Part shown: positions 31,273 to 47,096 of the stretch, piece by piece
How the letters are laid out: each line of letters begins with the position of its first letter
Position numbering within the stretch: position 1 is the stretch's first letter
Source of the DNA: Phlegmacium glaucopus
Lineage: Eukaryota > Basidiomycota > Agaricomycetes > Agaricales > Cortinariaceae
NCBI GenBank assembly: GCA_015039465.1
Contig: MU130543.1
Coordinates: 173,811-234,563, forward strand
Length of the DNA stretch: 60,753 nt
Reading direction: 5' to 3'
Made by a program: the position numbers and the translations under genes
Notes under the pieces: model-generated
Databases searched by the model: none
What the model was told of the DNA's origin: nothing
What the model saw: the letters and a program-made list of their open reading frames with translations, nothing else

Positions 31273-34200
31273 CGTGGTCAAGTGAAGAGACAGCAAGGCA
31301 ACCGTGGCCTTTTTCACCTCCACACCGTGTGACTTTTGGTCCAGAAATAGAATCTATTCAAAAGTCGTCCCTGACTGGACATTGCGCAGCGGGCAATGCA
31401 GCTCACTATCACCATTCTGGCTATATCCTCGTAAGTATACTGGCGGCAGCTTCAGCCCATAAATCAACGACTCCAATCCAAAATTTTACAATGGTAATAT
31501 TGAGCGGATGCGGATGTCATTCTTCAACATCGTTATAATGGACGCTTGTCACAACTGCTTCGCCTTGAACTCATCCATTGACAGTCTTTTGTCATCCCGA
31601 AAGACTGACAAGAAACATCACCATATATTGTCTTTCGTGAAAACAATGCAGGGATTCATATTTTTAGTGATCGGACAATTTTAGTTCATCATTTTCTGAT
31701 TTCATCAAGAGTAAGCAGCCCAACGCTTAGGGGAAATAAAACCTAGCAAGCTCTAAAGTAATTCAAAAGAAAGGATTAGTACTACTTACAAAGACGCATC
31801 CACATCTGCAAAAATTTGAAATTATTTCACAATGAGGAGAAGGTCGCGATGGATTTAACCGAGTCTTTACGTGGCAAAGTCGGTGAATAACTTAATTGCA
31901 GAGCCATCTTGACCTGAACCACGTTCTGCTCTGGATGTTAAATTCACGTAAACTGGTCTGTGTCTGTAGTAGCATCCAGGTACTAAAAAATAAGATGATT
32001 CAATTGTTTACTTACGAGTACGGCGTCCTGTCCATTCCTCCGATAAGGAAAGGCTCGGGTATAAGTAACAGGTCAATATATTTGGTTGCTCTACTTCACT
32101 CGGAAACGCTCCTCGGAAGGAGGTTTGGTTCTAATGCGTAAAGGAAGGTTATTATCGATTATAAAGACACAAAAAAACGATCAGACATCCGACCCTTTGA
32201 CAGCTTTACCTTGCCAAAACTTGACAAGCGACTGGTTGTGAGAAAGGGCTTCACTAAAATTAATTCCCATTGGCTGAAAATAGATTGCCAGAAAAAGGTC
32301 AACATCATCATCAGAGTTTTGCTCGTTGTTGTGATCTTGGGGAAAAAAGCCATAGACTGCTAGTGTGGGTTCAAAGCGAGAGGGGTAGAGCTTCATTGCA
32401 ACGAAGGACCTGTCTTGATTCCAGCTCACATCAATCATAAAACTTATTGCTGTACCCGAAAGGCTGCATTCAACAATAGAAGAGGGCATGACGATCATGA
32501 ATTCGGGACTAGTGCCAAGACGAGCCATGCAGCGGTAATGGTAGTTTATCGATATCTTCGACGTGACTTTTAAAAGCCAATCTTTTTGTACTATTACAGC
32601 TAAATAAGAACAACCTGTCGTTCAGCATCAAAGGTTGTACGACCCCTATAATACTAATCATGGATTAGCATTAGCAAGCACCTGGCGGGCAATGGAATAT
32701 GCACAAGAAGCCCAGGGGCCAACTGAGTATGCGTCTGAGCCTCAGGACTCGCCTATAAACAACACTGTCTCATTGGGCCGCAGTAACAAATAGACGACGG
32801 CGACCAAAAGTAATAATGCGAAACGCACAACGTGCGAGTGCTGAAGCCAAGATCTGTTATCGTAGCTGGCTTTCAACGTCTTCCACCGTGCGTTTAATAT
32901 CTATTAAAATGTCAATTCAACTCGACCGTTACGCAGATGCAGTGGATTCAACTCACATTTCTGGGGATCCGGGGGCACATAAAAAATCAAAAGAGATTTA
33001 AAATCCAAAGGAAAGGCATGACGAAGCAAACATACTCTTGCTAAATTCCGTATCTTTTTGTTTCCGTGTAAACTTCTGGAACAAAGGTATGACAACCATG
33101 ACAACTTCGTCTCTGATCGCATCTCTTCCCTCAACGTCGTTTTCCAACACCACCACCAGTTTATGTCGTTCGACAACCTCATTTAACGAATCAAAGAATC
33201 GTGTGAATTTCTCCTTTGTTGCTGTCCAATTTGACATCTCCCTAGGATCTTCCGAAAGAGCTTGCATCAAGGGTGAGATCCGGTGAGAAGTTGGAGTCAA
33301 AATACCCCCGCCGATGCGATGCGGAAATTGGAGTCAAGTGCTTGTTCGGCGGGTTGCGGAATGAAAGTAGAGAGATTAGGGTCGATGGACTGTAGTAGGC
33401 GTAGCCGCAGGTAAGATATGTTATTAAGGAGGAAGATGAATCCGAAAGCGGGGCGTCATGAGGTGCGAAAAGAGTGACCAGGTAATCGATGGCAGCAATT
33501 ATAACACCACCTACAACTCCCTAAGCTCGATAATAGCAGGCGAAAATGCGAACTTACGAATAAAATGTTCGATAATATTTGAATGATCTGCTTCGTCCAT
33601 CTTGGCATCCTTGCCCACCTGGATACCCTCTCCCATCTTCTAATATTCATCTTCAAGTGCAAGGAAGGCGGACTCGACGGCCGTTTGAACACGTGGAATC
33701 AAGATTTCTTGACGAGAGTGAGGAGTTGCGTCAAGACGAGGTTGAACAATTTCAGAATTGGAGCCATCGGGGTCTCATCCGTGGATGCAACCATTTGAAG
33801 GCTTGACAAGGGACTAAGTTCATTCAAAATTTTGTACTCTTCCTGTTACACAAATAGTGAGAGTTGGACAAACGACATCCTAACGATCGCATACCTGCGA
33901 AATACCGAATATGAACTCGACCCATTCTGTAAACTCCCTCCCTGTCGTCAAGGAAGTCCATCGTTTCTGCTCGCGCCACAAGACCTCTTTTCCCTGGCCT
34001 TCCAAACATTTGACACTCCAATTCCCTCTTATTTGCATACCCTTTCTGAGGTTCTGTCAGTGTGGATAAGATAGCCTATTCTGCTGGATGAGAAGGACGT
34101 GTTGATGGAGGGGGCAAGATACGAGGAAACAAGACAACCGGCGTCAACGTCGGAATCAGAGATGATGGGAAAGACATCATCATTTCGGACCCAGATGAGC

Positions 34201-34458
34201 CTTCTGCCATAACTTTGGTATATAACTGCGTTGGTTTCAACTAGACGAACCCGGATCGAATAAATGAGCGCTGAAGGCGTTGAGGTTTACATGACCATAC
34301 CGCTGTTCTTAAGTCTGAAGTCAAGCAATCAAACTGATCACGTGTTGCTTCCCACGTCCAACGCGTCTTCTGAATCTTATCCATCGTTATGTGTGGTACC
34401 TAAGCTAGCTGTAAGTCCACTCCAAGTCATCGTGCAAGAAATTGAAGAAACGAGTTAA
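31273..34458. other. Gene-poor tract with unrecognised open frames
   Basis: Minus-strand frames at 32528-32181 (FMIDVSWNQDRSFVAMKLYP) and 33300-32998 (FFDSLNEVVERHKLVVVLEN) look protein-like and could belong to one gene, but I could not connect them with consistent introns. Further coding-like peptide appears on the minus strand around 33470-33690. I cannot name a family. The first 100 bases hold the promoter of the secreted-protein gene. Confidence 0.4.
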
Positions 34459-34806
34459 TCAATGATTTTCGGCATCACTTAAAGCTGAGGAATTGCTGCC
34501 TAGAGATGTATTTGGGTGATTGGCAGGATTTATATCGAGTTCAGATGCCGTTATCGTCGATAATAGCTGCGGTGCTACCAATGGAGGAGCCAGCAACTTT
34601 CCGAGGTCTTTTTGGGGCCGGAGTATCTGGACTTTCGTCATCATTTGGCCGTTTTTTTTTGGTGAGGCTGTACAATAGTGTTGGGGTATATGTTTGTTGT
34701 CAGGTAGTAGAGGAATGTTGATGCCCCGAAGAGGAGTTTCTAACATTAGAGGTGTTTTAGATGCATATTGGGGTATTTTGTCGCGCGATGGAGACCAAAA
34801 CGCCAT
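34459..34806 (-). CDS. Small hypothetical protein, single exon
   Basis: An open frame of 115 codons from MAFWSPSRDKIPQYASKTPL to SALSDAENH. The start lies after GAATTCA, with CACGTGAC (E-box-like) about 60 bp upstream. The composition is polar and proline-rich, with one basic PKKNGQMMTK stretch. I recognise no domain. An in-frame upstream ATG at 34938 would lengthen it to 159 residues, but the added part reads as promoter. It may be a chance frame. Confidence 0.3.
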   Translation of the reverse strand: MAFWSPSRDKIPQYASKTPLMLETPLRGINIPLLPDNKHIPQHYCTASPKKNGQMMTKVQILRPQKDLGKLLAPPLVAPQLLSTITASELDINPANHPNTSLGSNSSALSDAENH

Positions 34807-36049
34807 TGAATTCTCAATGATTAGATGACGCGAGTCCGTCACGCGACGGCACGCGTCCTCGTTTAACGAGGTCACGTGATATTTCCGGTGGGAATAAATG
34901 CACATGTACGGTTTGATGGGCGCTCGACTCATCACCAACTGATTATCGGTAGTTTAACGATCTTGGTACGAGACTAATCGGTAGTTTACGAAGTCTGCCT
35001 ACGGGAGACTATATTCAATCGCTCCAAGGCATCTTTGTAAATGCCGGTCTGTCCCGATTGTGGACTCTTAAACGACGGTCACTATGCAAACGAGAAACCT
35101 CGAGTTCCTTACTCCTAGATTAAAAGGAGAATTTCCAACGACGGAATTCAGAGGGGTTGACTAGTGTTGGGGTGAAATGGAGTTTGAACAGGAGACCTTG
35201 GTGCTGTCCTTGCGAGACGAGGGGATGAGGATGAGAGTCTTCTGAATTTTTATGACGAACCCGTTATGATCCTGGAACTCAAATGCATACATCCAAACAA
35301 TATCCACTGCGGCTGTAACCTTACACGATATTATATAGACTGGCGAGTGCGCACAAGCGGCCAATATGAAGGATGAGACTGAGCTGGTGAGTAAGATTTA
35401 TGGATATTTACGTTAGAAGGCTGACAGAAAGCTCTTAGTTGCAGCAAAATCTGGACCAAACACGACAGTTATCGAAGTGAATGACCAGTAGTGAGTTTTG
35501 TTACTTTTGAACCGGTGAGTACTCACTTAACCAGATATTCTTGACAGCTTCGATACGATACGCGACTTGCAAAGCTTGAGAAATCAATTTTGCCGCTGTA
35601 TACCACTACTCAGGTCTTAAACAGAAGGAGTAGTAAGTGATTTCAGCGTCATGCTGAAGGATTGTAGATATCGATAAAAGGTTGGCCAAGATAGAGGATA
35701 CATCGAATAGCAAGGCAGACTTGGCAGCGGATGAAGGCCTCAGGGTGATTATCCGAGGGTAAGTCATATATCAGGGAGTCTAAAGCGTTTGGGGTAGAAG
35801 GACTGACTGGGGTCTTCAGCGTCAAAAAAACCATAACCTTGTTCTACCGTGCTGGGGTTGACAATTCCATTGGAAAATATGGGTGAAATAGGCGAAGTTT
35901 TTGACATCTATGCGCCCATTCCCCTTCCAACCTGTCGGCTCCCTTTGATTTTCCTGGTCACTTTCTACTTTTCCATGTTTTTCCGCAGCGTAACTTGTCA
36001 TGATCGTCAATAGTTCAAAAATCATACATTGTGCGATACCTTAACATTA
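34807..36049. other. Intergenic, no named gene
   Basis: A near-duplicate pair ATCGGTAGTTTA(A/C)CGA lies near 34945 and 34978. A minus-strand stretch around 35760-35620 reads ITLRPSSAAKSALLF followed by DVSSILANLLSIST and may be an exon of a decayed gene. Nothing further can be supported. Confidence 0.35.
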
Positions 36050-36900
36050 ACATAGAGGTTGGATTCGGGAACGAGAAAGTTCTAGTATTTGTGAAAGTGT
36101 AAATTTCCACCCAATTAGGCACGTTCACAATAAGGGCACATCCTGTCGATGTGAGAGGCTAATTGCATCCGGTGAGCAAGTAAAGAGGGAGGGAAAAGAT
36201 GCTACCCACGGTATTGCTCTGGAGATCGGCGGCTAAGGAGGTTTCGATCAGATTGGTTGAGGTGAGCATATCGTGAGATGTATTGAATAAAACAGGAGAC
36301 GCGAAAGGATGATGGTAAGTTTGGATTTAGTAGGTCAGTGCTGTGCATTTGAAACGGACAGAGTCTTACAACTGAGCACAGGTCTGGGTACACGCCGGGG
36401 GTGTGCAGAGTGGCGAATGATTTGGACTGAACTTGCAGCGTGGACTTGCGCACAATATCTAGATGAGGTGAGACAATTCATAACATTTAATAATTTTTGC
36501 GGTGACTGACATGCTCATCGGGCTAAAACGACACCTCAGTCATTGTCGCGTCAAATAATTGAAGAGTGTACTCACCTGCTGAATGCGGTGTCCGCATCGA
36601 AGGTAGATGTTGCAAACTCTGTGGTAGAACCAGTCAGAAAATGATCGAAGAAGCATACAGAGAAGAACTGACTGGCGATAATGACACATTATTCAATGAA
36701 ATGGTGAAGTACTGACTGAAAGGGCTGACTTATCTGGATTCTGGGGAGGTACTCTGTTGAGAAGTTTGTAATTTTGTCCACCTTTTTATATGCAAAATCA
36801 CCCTCCGGTGGAGTAGTGTATTCCGGCAGATAGCTCAGGTAAGTAGGCTCGGAGTTCCGTTGTATAGCGAAGTGCCATAGCACCGTAGCGTCACATAACA
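36050..36900. repeat. Low-copy repeat, copy A (minus-strand gene remnant)
   Basis: Shares long stretches with copies B and C, for example GATTCGGGAACGAG, TTCACAATAAGGGCACATCC, GTCGATGTGAG, TACCCAC-GTATTGCTCTGG and GCGGTGTCCGCATCGAAGGT. Minus-strand exons can be read: FATSTFDADTAFS, VYPDLCSVVRLCPFQMHSTD, SDRNLLSRRSPEQYR, then CALIVNVPNWVEIYTFTNTR to a stop at about 36020, with GTGGGT donor and GACAG acceptor around 36216-36147. This copy has the longest open frames of the three. The protein family is not recognised. Confidence 0.6.
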
Positions 36901-36956
36901 GTCACATAATGTCACATAGCTAATTCCATGATGCATCGTGTGTAATTACTAATAAA

Positions 36957-38665
36957 CCAACTTTGAACTTCGAACATGGCTGGATTTTTTTCTGGAGGAT
37001 CATTCCTGAGCGCTGAGAATAAACCTCAGGTGTCTCAATCATTGGAGCGACAAGAGGAAAACACGTATAGCATATTTGATATTCACTTTGAGGTTCTACA
37101 TCAGTCAGCCTGAGGTACATTCAATTTACAGTCTTACAGACGTTACAGTCAGATACGAATTCGGGAACGAGAAGGTTCTAATATCTGTGAAAGTGTAAAT
37201 TTCCACCCAATTAAGCACGTTCACAATAAGGGCACATCCTGTCGATGTGAGGGGCTAATTGCGTACAGTGAGCAAGTAAAGTTAGATGAAAAAGATGCTA
37301 CCCACAGTATTGCTCTGGAAATTGGTGGCTAAGAATGTTTCAATCAGATTGGTTGAGGCGAGCATATCGGAGATGTATTGGATAACAATGGTGCAAAATG
37401 GGAGACACGAAAGGATGGTGGAAAGTTTGAATCTAGCAGGTCAGCGCTTGCATTTCAAATGGTCAGAGAGTCAACGTACAACTGAATACAGGTCCGGATA
37501 CACGCTGGGGGTTTGCACATTGGCGGATGATTTGGACTGAACTTGCAGTATGCATTTCCGCACAAGATCTAGAAGAGTTGAGATGACTCATAACATTTAA
37601 CAACTTTGCGGCACTGACATGCTCGTCTGCCTACAACGGACGACACCTCAGTCATGTCGCGTCAGTTAATTAAAGAGTGTACTCACCTGCTGAATGCGGT
37701 GTCCGCATCGAAGGTAGATGTTGCAAACTCTGTCAGGGAAAAGGTCAGAAAATAATCTTGGAGCATACAGAAAATACTGACCGGCGGTATCGACACATTA
37801 TTCAATGAAATGGTGAAGCACCGATTGCAAGGGGTGACTTATCCGGGGAGGTAGTTGAGAAGTTTGTAGTTCTGTCAATTTTTTATATGCAAAACTACCC
37901 TCGGGATGGCCAATCATATTTGGAATAAGGCTCTTTGTTGAAGGCTTTTCCCGAGCGCCGGACTAGTAAAGCATAGCTTGGTTCAATAATACCTCTTCCT
38001 ATTTCTGACGAGTTTGTATGTTTTACTCTGATTGTGGGTAGCTACCAGAATGATTGAGATTAAGATAAGATAAAGACTTGGTTATACCGACTGAAAATAC
38101 ACCTAGACCTTCAAGTTCAGGCCAATAGACGTGGAGACTTCGAATTCGGAGACGGTCATAAACATAGCACTCCATGAAAAAATCGGGCTCGTACTTGGAT
38201 GTCTCCATCACGGATACATTTATTCCAGGCTGGCTTGAAGAATATTTGCGTACATAAAAATTTTACCCACACCGTATATTGGCGCTACTCGGGGGATCTC
38301 TGTTGAGGTCATGGTGACTCGAGCACACCTGAGCGTTATATTTAAGCACACTACCAGTAGTAGTCACAAATAAAGGTTGCGGAAGTAAGAAGCACATACT
38401 TATGTAAAACACCGCCCAAATATGTTAGATACAGGCAAACGATCAAATATCCACTCGGAGGCTCACCTCAGGCCTTTCAAGATCCATGGTGAGCACCAAC
38501 AAATAAATATGTACAAATATCATGTGTCACGTCACACATGAAGTCAAACGCCACAGCAACGCCACAGATCCCTGCCAGTGCTTGCAATAGCCTATACACA
38601 TGTACGAACGGAAAGCAGGGTTTCTTCTGAAAAAAACGCTTGGATTATCATCAAGATAAAATGAT
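36957..38665. repeat. Low-copy repeat, copy B
   Basis: A longer copy in the same orientation as A. It includes a 5' part (in gene sense) that copy A lacks: minus-strand TSTEIPRVAPIYG, PGINVSVMETSKYEPDFFME and CYVYDRLRIRSLHVYWPELE at 38315-38100. Later exons contain stops relative to copy A, so it is degraded. Confidence 0.6.
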
Positions 38666-38837
38666 TGGGCTTTCGACGAGGGCTTATCACTATAGGCTGC
38701 CTATTTCGTTAAGGATCAAAGTAAAGTAATCATTGTCCCTACTGAACTAGCACTTTTATAACCAGAAGGAAACGAAATAAATCCTGGTTTCCCGGCGGTC
38801 GCAGGTCAAACGAGATAAGGTAGGGTCTCGAAAACAG

Positions 38838-39267
38838 TGACGAGTATCAAGACGACTGGTTTGAGTGGGCCATTACCTTCAGCATGGCAGATCCGAGTTC
38901 TGTCATACCAAGTGTCGGACAGATATATTACGGGGAGCTCACTTATCCGCATATCCCTTGCAACGTCATGACTTTTATTTTAAAGCTGATCCAGGACATG
39001 CAGATGTGGGTGGATGGGGTTTGTTCGTGCTCCTCCTGTCGGCTGGAAGCCTTCTAACTGAATTCATAGGGCTCTATAGATTACACCGGTCATATTCAAG
39101 AGATTTGGTGGAATGAAAGATGGCGGACAGACCTTGCAAGGCTTTGGACTCATTGGCAGCCAAATGTCGGCACTTCCGCTGAGTTTAAAATAAAATTGCC
39201 TTCGCAAGTGCCAAGTCCGATATCCGAGGACTATTCAGAAGCCGACCGGCTAAACCCGCACGAATAG
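38838..39267 (+). CDS. 3' part of an unrecognised gene, 5' end missing
   Basis: Exons 38838..39018 and 39070..39267 join in frame across a 51-bp intron with donor GTTTGT, branch point CTAAC and acceptor CATAG. The peptide reads DEYQDDWFEWAITFSMADPS, later GQIYYGELTYPHIPCNV, then IQEIWWNERWRTDLARLWTH, and ends EADRLNPHE. A conserved-looking intron and an open frame of 126 codons suggest a real exon pair. No upstream exon with a start could be found; the upstream sequence is the edge of repeat copy B, so the gene may have been truncated by that duplication. No family recognised. Confidence 0.45.
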
Positions 39268-41169
39268 ATGCCAACGCTCCAAGATGTATAAGACCGAGTG
39301 CTCAATACTGAGAACTCGGAACGCTGGGGACGGGAAACCGGTGAGTATGGCTCCAAATTAGGTTCCTTTCTCGTGACGCTCCCGTGTACGGATGGATCTG
39401 CTTAGTTGGGACTCGGGAGACATGAGTTGGCGCTGGATTATCAAGAATAGAAAGCGATATTCTCAAAAAAACAGATATACTGTTGCGTGCAGGCCGCTCG
39501 TTCAGCGTCACTTCTGATGGAAATAACATTACGTATATCTTCTCCATCTAAATCATTCATGAGTTGTGACCATGCGTACCCATATAATCAAAAATAGATA
39601 ACTTAACCGCCATTGGCGCCAATTTTCTCGTTCTTGTCTTGGGCGTTCTGGAAGGCTATAAATATGAGCCCACATACATTTCTACATGAAAACTGGAATG
39701 TGTGTCCGTTAATCTCATCGCCTCTCTATAAGCACTGATAACGACAAGGAAAGGTGGCTCAGTCGAGTTCTGAACTCATTTATTCTTTGAATAGGACTTG
39801 AACTCGTAATTAAGTTTTCCTTTCCAAAAACACAGCACTAGAAATAATGGGTAATAAAACCTACTACAAAACTTTGAAAATAACAAGTCAATGCTCAATG
39901 TTCCTCAATATTACAACCGTAAACTTCACAAGACCTGTGTACTGAGCAGGAGATACTGGTAACCGCTGAGTAGATTTTTTGTCCTGTCATTGTCTGATTT
40001 TGAGTCTCTGTAGAAACCATATGGGTGCAAAATATCAATACCAACCTTTCACTGTGTTAGCACGTTTGTGTAATTCAAGCATGCCGGCTATAAGCTCGAT
40101 CCTTCGTATATGATAATAAATACCACTACTGGATTCAAGTTTCCACTCAATCATCCATCACAAAAAATGGCAGCTACGATACCTTCGACAATTCCTCTAA
40201 CACGAAAAGCCGTCGTGCTTGAGGTGCATAACACTCCATTATGTCAAGTCACAACTTACCATCCCGTCAAACAACCTTCCGAATTCGCACCAGAAAATTT
40301 TTCGATCAAATAGGAATACATTGCAGTTTGTCGTTCATCAAGGTTAGAGATTGCAGCGTATGGTAGCTTACGAGCTAGATGTACTTTGAATCATATGCCA
40401 GGTGGCACCCCCAGTGATACTCGCCGACTCCAAACTTGTTTAAATTTGTGGCTTCGTAGTATAAATTAGAGGAAATGGTGGAGACAAAGGCTTCTGGCTA
40501 AAGCATAAAGTAATACCCCTACCACCAAGCTTCTACATATCAACGACTTACAAGTTACGACTAGTACCTTTTGAAAAATTCCAAAGTACCTGTAAATTAA
40601 TTTTTTCTCTGAACATAATAAATAACGCGAACTAGTTTGAATTGCCACTATCTCGACGTGCGCCTGCCAGTGGGTATATGAATACATCATGTGACTGTGG
40701 ACGCCACTTTGCCTGATTGGGACACATCCCCTCAATTGTAACCCACCGCATCCAAATTTGTTGATGATCGATTGAATGATTAGCGGTTTAGCACTAAATT
40801 TCCTTGCGTATTTATATTCGTAATAGACTACCTATGCATGCGTAACTTGATAAAAAGGCTTAAACGTTGAAGCTTTGAAGGTCAACTAACTTTGCTCAAT
40901 TACCTGACTTAAAATTGATAAATATTTCACATGTAGCAAATTGATACCTCCTAATATCCATCAGCTAAATCACTTTTGAAGATGATTTTAGAGTTTACTT
41001 GTTATGAGGTTTTGACCTGGCTGTTTTAACCTGGCTTAATCCCACCAAACTTTCCAAAATGAGAACAAAGCATACAGCGCTGAAAGAACACCGTCGCGTG
41101 ATATATTTATCACCGGGTTGATCTTCTGATTTATATCGGATCAAGCGATCGTGTGTAATAACGAATATA
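39268..41169. other. Intergenic with scattered remnants
   Basis: Apart from the dehydrogenase-like fragment at 40167, only short frames without support. A plus-strand tail, RSFSVTSDGNNITYIFSI, ending at about 39550 may be another gene fragment. Confidence 0.35.
40167..40313 (+). pseudogene. N-terminal fragment resembling a zinc-type alcohol dehydrogenase / enoyl reductase
   Basis: Starts MAATIPSTIPLTRKAVVLEV and continues HNTPLCQVTTYHPVKQPS. This resembles the first beta strands of MDR-superfamily oxidoreductases (TxKAVVL...PL.V.TV.VP.P). The frame stops after 48 codons, and no catalytic or Rossmann motif follows within 1 kb. It is probably the stranded first exon of a duplicated gene. The resemblance is short, so the call is tentative. 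Confidence 0.35.
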
Positions 41170-42715
41170 GTATAGTTGTTATTTTTTCTGACGGATCATT
41201 CCTGAGCGCTAAGCATCAACCTTGGAGGTTTCAATCATTGGAGCGACAAGAGAAAAACACGTATGGCACATTTGAAAGTTCTACATCAGTTACAAGTACA
41301 TTACAGTCATATTCGGATTCGGGAACGAGGAGGCTCTAGTCTTTGTGAAAGTGCAAAATCGACACCCGGATTAGGCACGTTCACAAGAAGGGCACCTCCT
41401 GTCGATGTGAGGAGCTAATTGCGTCCAGTGAGCAAGTAAATAAAGATGAAAAAAAATGCTACCCACAGTATTGCTCTGGGAATTGGCGACTAAAAAAATG
41501 GGAGACGCGAAAGGATGATGGTAAGTTTGAATTTAGTAGGTCAGCACTTGCATTTGAAATGGACAGAGAGTCAACATACAATTGATGGCACGTCCGGCTA
41601 CACGCCGGGGGTCTGCAAAATGGCGAATGATTTGGACTGAACTTGCAGCGTGGGCTTGCGCACAAGATCTAGAAGAGTTGAGACGATTCATTAGAACCAA
41701 CAACCTTTGTGGTACTGACATGCTCATCGGGCTGCAACGAACAACACCTCAGACATGTCGCTCGTTAAGTAATGAAGAGTGTGCTCACCTGCGGGACGCG
41801 ATGTCCGCATTTACGGTAGAAGTTGCAAACTCTGTCGGGGAAAAGGTCAGAAAATAATCGAAGAAGCGTACATAAAATGCTGACTGGCGGTATCGACACA
41901 TTGAATGAATTGGTGAAGTGCTGATTGCGAGTGTTGACTTGAGGTAGTCTGTTGATAAATTTGTGATTCAACCCATTCTTTATATACAAGACTGCCCTCT
42001 GTATGGTCAATCGTATTTGGAACAACGCTCTTCTAAGAAGCTTTTTCCCGAGCGCAGCTTGGAGCTGAGCCAATAATAACATCATATTTCCTTTACGAGC
42101 TCCTTGGTTTGGTTCTGTCGCGGGTAGCTACCTGAGTAACGGAGATCAAGATCAGATTCAAACTTAGTTATATCGACTGACCTTGATAGCTAGTCAACTT
42201 AGACTTTCAGGCCAATAGACGTGGGGTATGAGACTGTCATGAACACCCCACTGGCATGATAAAATCGGGCTCGCATCTTGGATATCTACGCCACAGATAC
42301 GTTCATTTATGTCTGGCTTGAAAAAAATCTGCGCTCGTAAAAATTCTCACCGCTACTCGCGGGATCTCTGTTGAGGTGACTGAGCAAACTTGGGCGGCCA
42401 GACGTTCAAGTCACGATTGAAAAGAGTGTCGTTAATAGTAACAGATTATCAGAAATAGAATCTGTTGAGATAGGCAGCTCAACGCGTGCAGCCGGCCGCC
42501 ATGATAGATATAGATAAATGATGAAATATCTACCTGGAGGTACTTACCAAGTACTTACCTCAAGAGGTAGTTCACAGGCACGACATCAAACCGTGTCACG
42601 CTAACAGTCACACAACGCCACAGATCTGCTATAGCGCTTGTAATTGCCGCCCACGCATCGCCAATCCATTTACCAATGGTATTTCTTCTGGACAAACGAT
42701 TGAATTATAAAAAGG
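41170..42715. repeat. Low-copy repeat, copy C
   Basis: Aligns with copy B over its whole length, from GGATCATTCCTGAGCGCT (41180; also 36998) to GCCACAGATC-CTTGTAAT (42608; also 38568). The region matching minus-strand ETSKYEPDFF in B is broken here by small indels, so this copy is the most degraded. Confidence 0.6.
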
Positions 42716-44256
42716 GAAACGGCTGAAACATTGTCTCGTAAAGAACGTACACAAATTGTGCCGTCGTTTTACTCATGAAACGATCCAACCCTTTGCCATG
42801 GGTCGACAAGCGGTCCCTGTATCTAATCCAAGGCCCCGAGTTCGCTCGAATTATCATCATGTACATCTTACAAAAGACGATCCAGCAGTATAATGCTTCT
42901 CCCGAAAACGTAGACCCTTGTTCCCTCCCTTGCCGATTTGCGATTGTTAAACTTGAATTCAACTTTAGTGGTGTCGTCAACTGAAACGTCATTCCGAAAA
43001 TGCTGGGTGGACAAGAATCGAGTCGGTCGGAGGTGCGAATCGGGCGCTGTCCGACATTACATTGTCAATACTGCCTTACAGTATTTTGGGTAAATCGAGG
43101 CCCAATTTTCAATAACAATTATTTACACAAGTCTTAGACCTATGTAAAGGACATATTTATAAGACAAGAACGACTGCGCATTCAAGTTACGGCTGCACAT
43201 CGCAACTTTAGGAGGCATAGGTTTGATGTTCACAGAATTCTCAATCCGAAGATAACGGATGATTGATTGATCTCGAGAATGAGGAGTTGAGACAGGTACA
43301 CTTTACCAAGGTTTTTCCTTTGGCTGACTCACGGTAATTATTTTTGTTCGCATTTCTCCTGCAGAATGACATCAAAAGTTCAAATGATAGTGGAGAAAAT
43401 CAGGTTGGAAATTGACTGAAAATGGTATTTCCAATATAGTGCGTTCACCAGCGAGGTGTGACGCAAGACTTATGTTCCGCAATCTCTACTTCATTTGAAA
43501 TAATTTTATGTATGGTTCGAGGTAAGGAAAAATATATGTTTAATAATGTCTAGAAGAGGTTTTGATTAGTACCCATCCCCGAGGTCTCCGACCCTTGTGC
43601 CAAATTTGGTCAACAGGAAAAAGTAATCTAGGAAAAGGGGAGTATTCCGTGAGCCATGGAATGGCTTAAGTGCGAGTCATTAATCAAGTAGCAGCCATCA
43701 GAACTGGTTCCAGCGCTGTCGCCGGGTCCAAGCGACGTTATCCTGGATGATGGATAGTGAGCCGTCCTCTGGATCACTGAAACGATCCTTCAGCCATGGG
43801 ATTGTGGCTACATCGCCTTCTCCAGGATAATATTACGAGATAACCGTGAGGGTCATGTAAATAACGCCAGACTTCCTCCCTTACTGTGGACAAAAGGGCA
43901 GTCCTACCATTAGAAAAATCTATACAGCGACTGAGAACGGACTGAGCTTGCCGAAAAAAAAACATACATTCTGACTTCTGAGTCATCATCCTTACTAGGC
44001 TTCTAAGGCCTGGAACAATTTTGAGAAAGTTAATCAACTCTCATCGCTCCATTACAATCAAGTCAACTGTAATGGCGCGGCACTTCTCTTGGCGTTGTAA
44101 GACGCAGCCACCGCACGTGCCACTTGTCAACAAGTCCAAATCTTGGAGTCCCCTTGTCGACAAACCATCATCAACGTAGCCGACTCAATACTCCCGTTTA
44201 TCCCTCTATTCTCCTTTTATCGTGCGGTGCCTCGTAAACCACATTATTCGTACACG
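42716..44256. other. Intergenic, upstream of Prp4
   Basis: Overlapping frames at 42705-42992 (both strands) and 43774-44037 (minus) lack motifs. The last 100 bases, with pyrimidine-rich ATACTCCCGTTTATCCCTCT, are a plausible promoter and leader for the kinase gene. Confidence 0.4.
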
Positions 44257-46829
<2,573 letters not shown>

Positions 46830-47096
46830 AATTTCAAAGAAGAGATGTATGTTGAATGTAGGAGTTCTTAGACGGCAGGCTTCTGTGTCTATTCTCTACC
46901 TTATTGACAACTTTGGCATAGCATTCCCACAATTTGTAATTCTATCCATTTTTTCTTTATTCACAACGAACAAATTCGCATGGCTCGCATCATATGACCA
47001 AAAGAAGTAGGCCTAGCAGATCGATATTGTGAGGTTGACATAAGGGGAAAGACCTGGTTCCAGATACATAAAGGGTCGTTAAATAACTACACGGTC

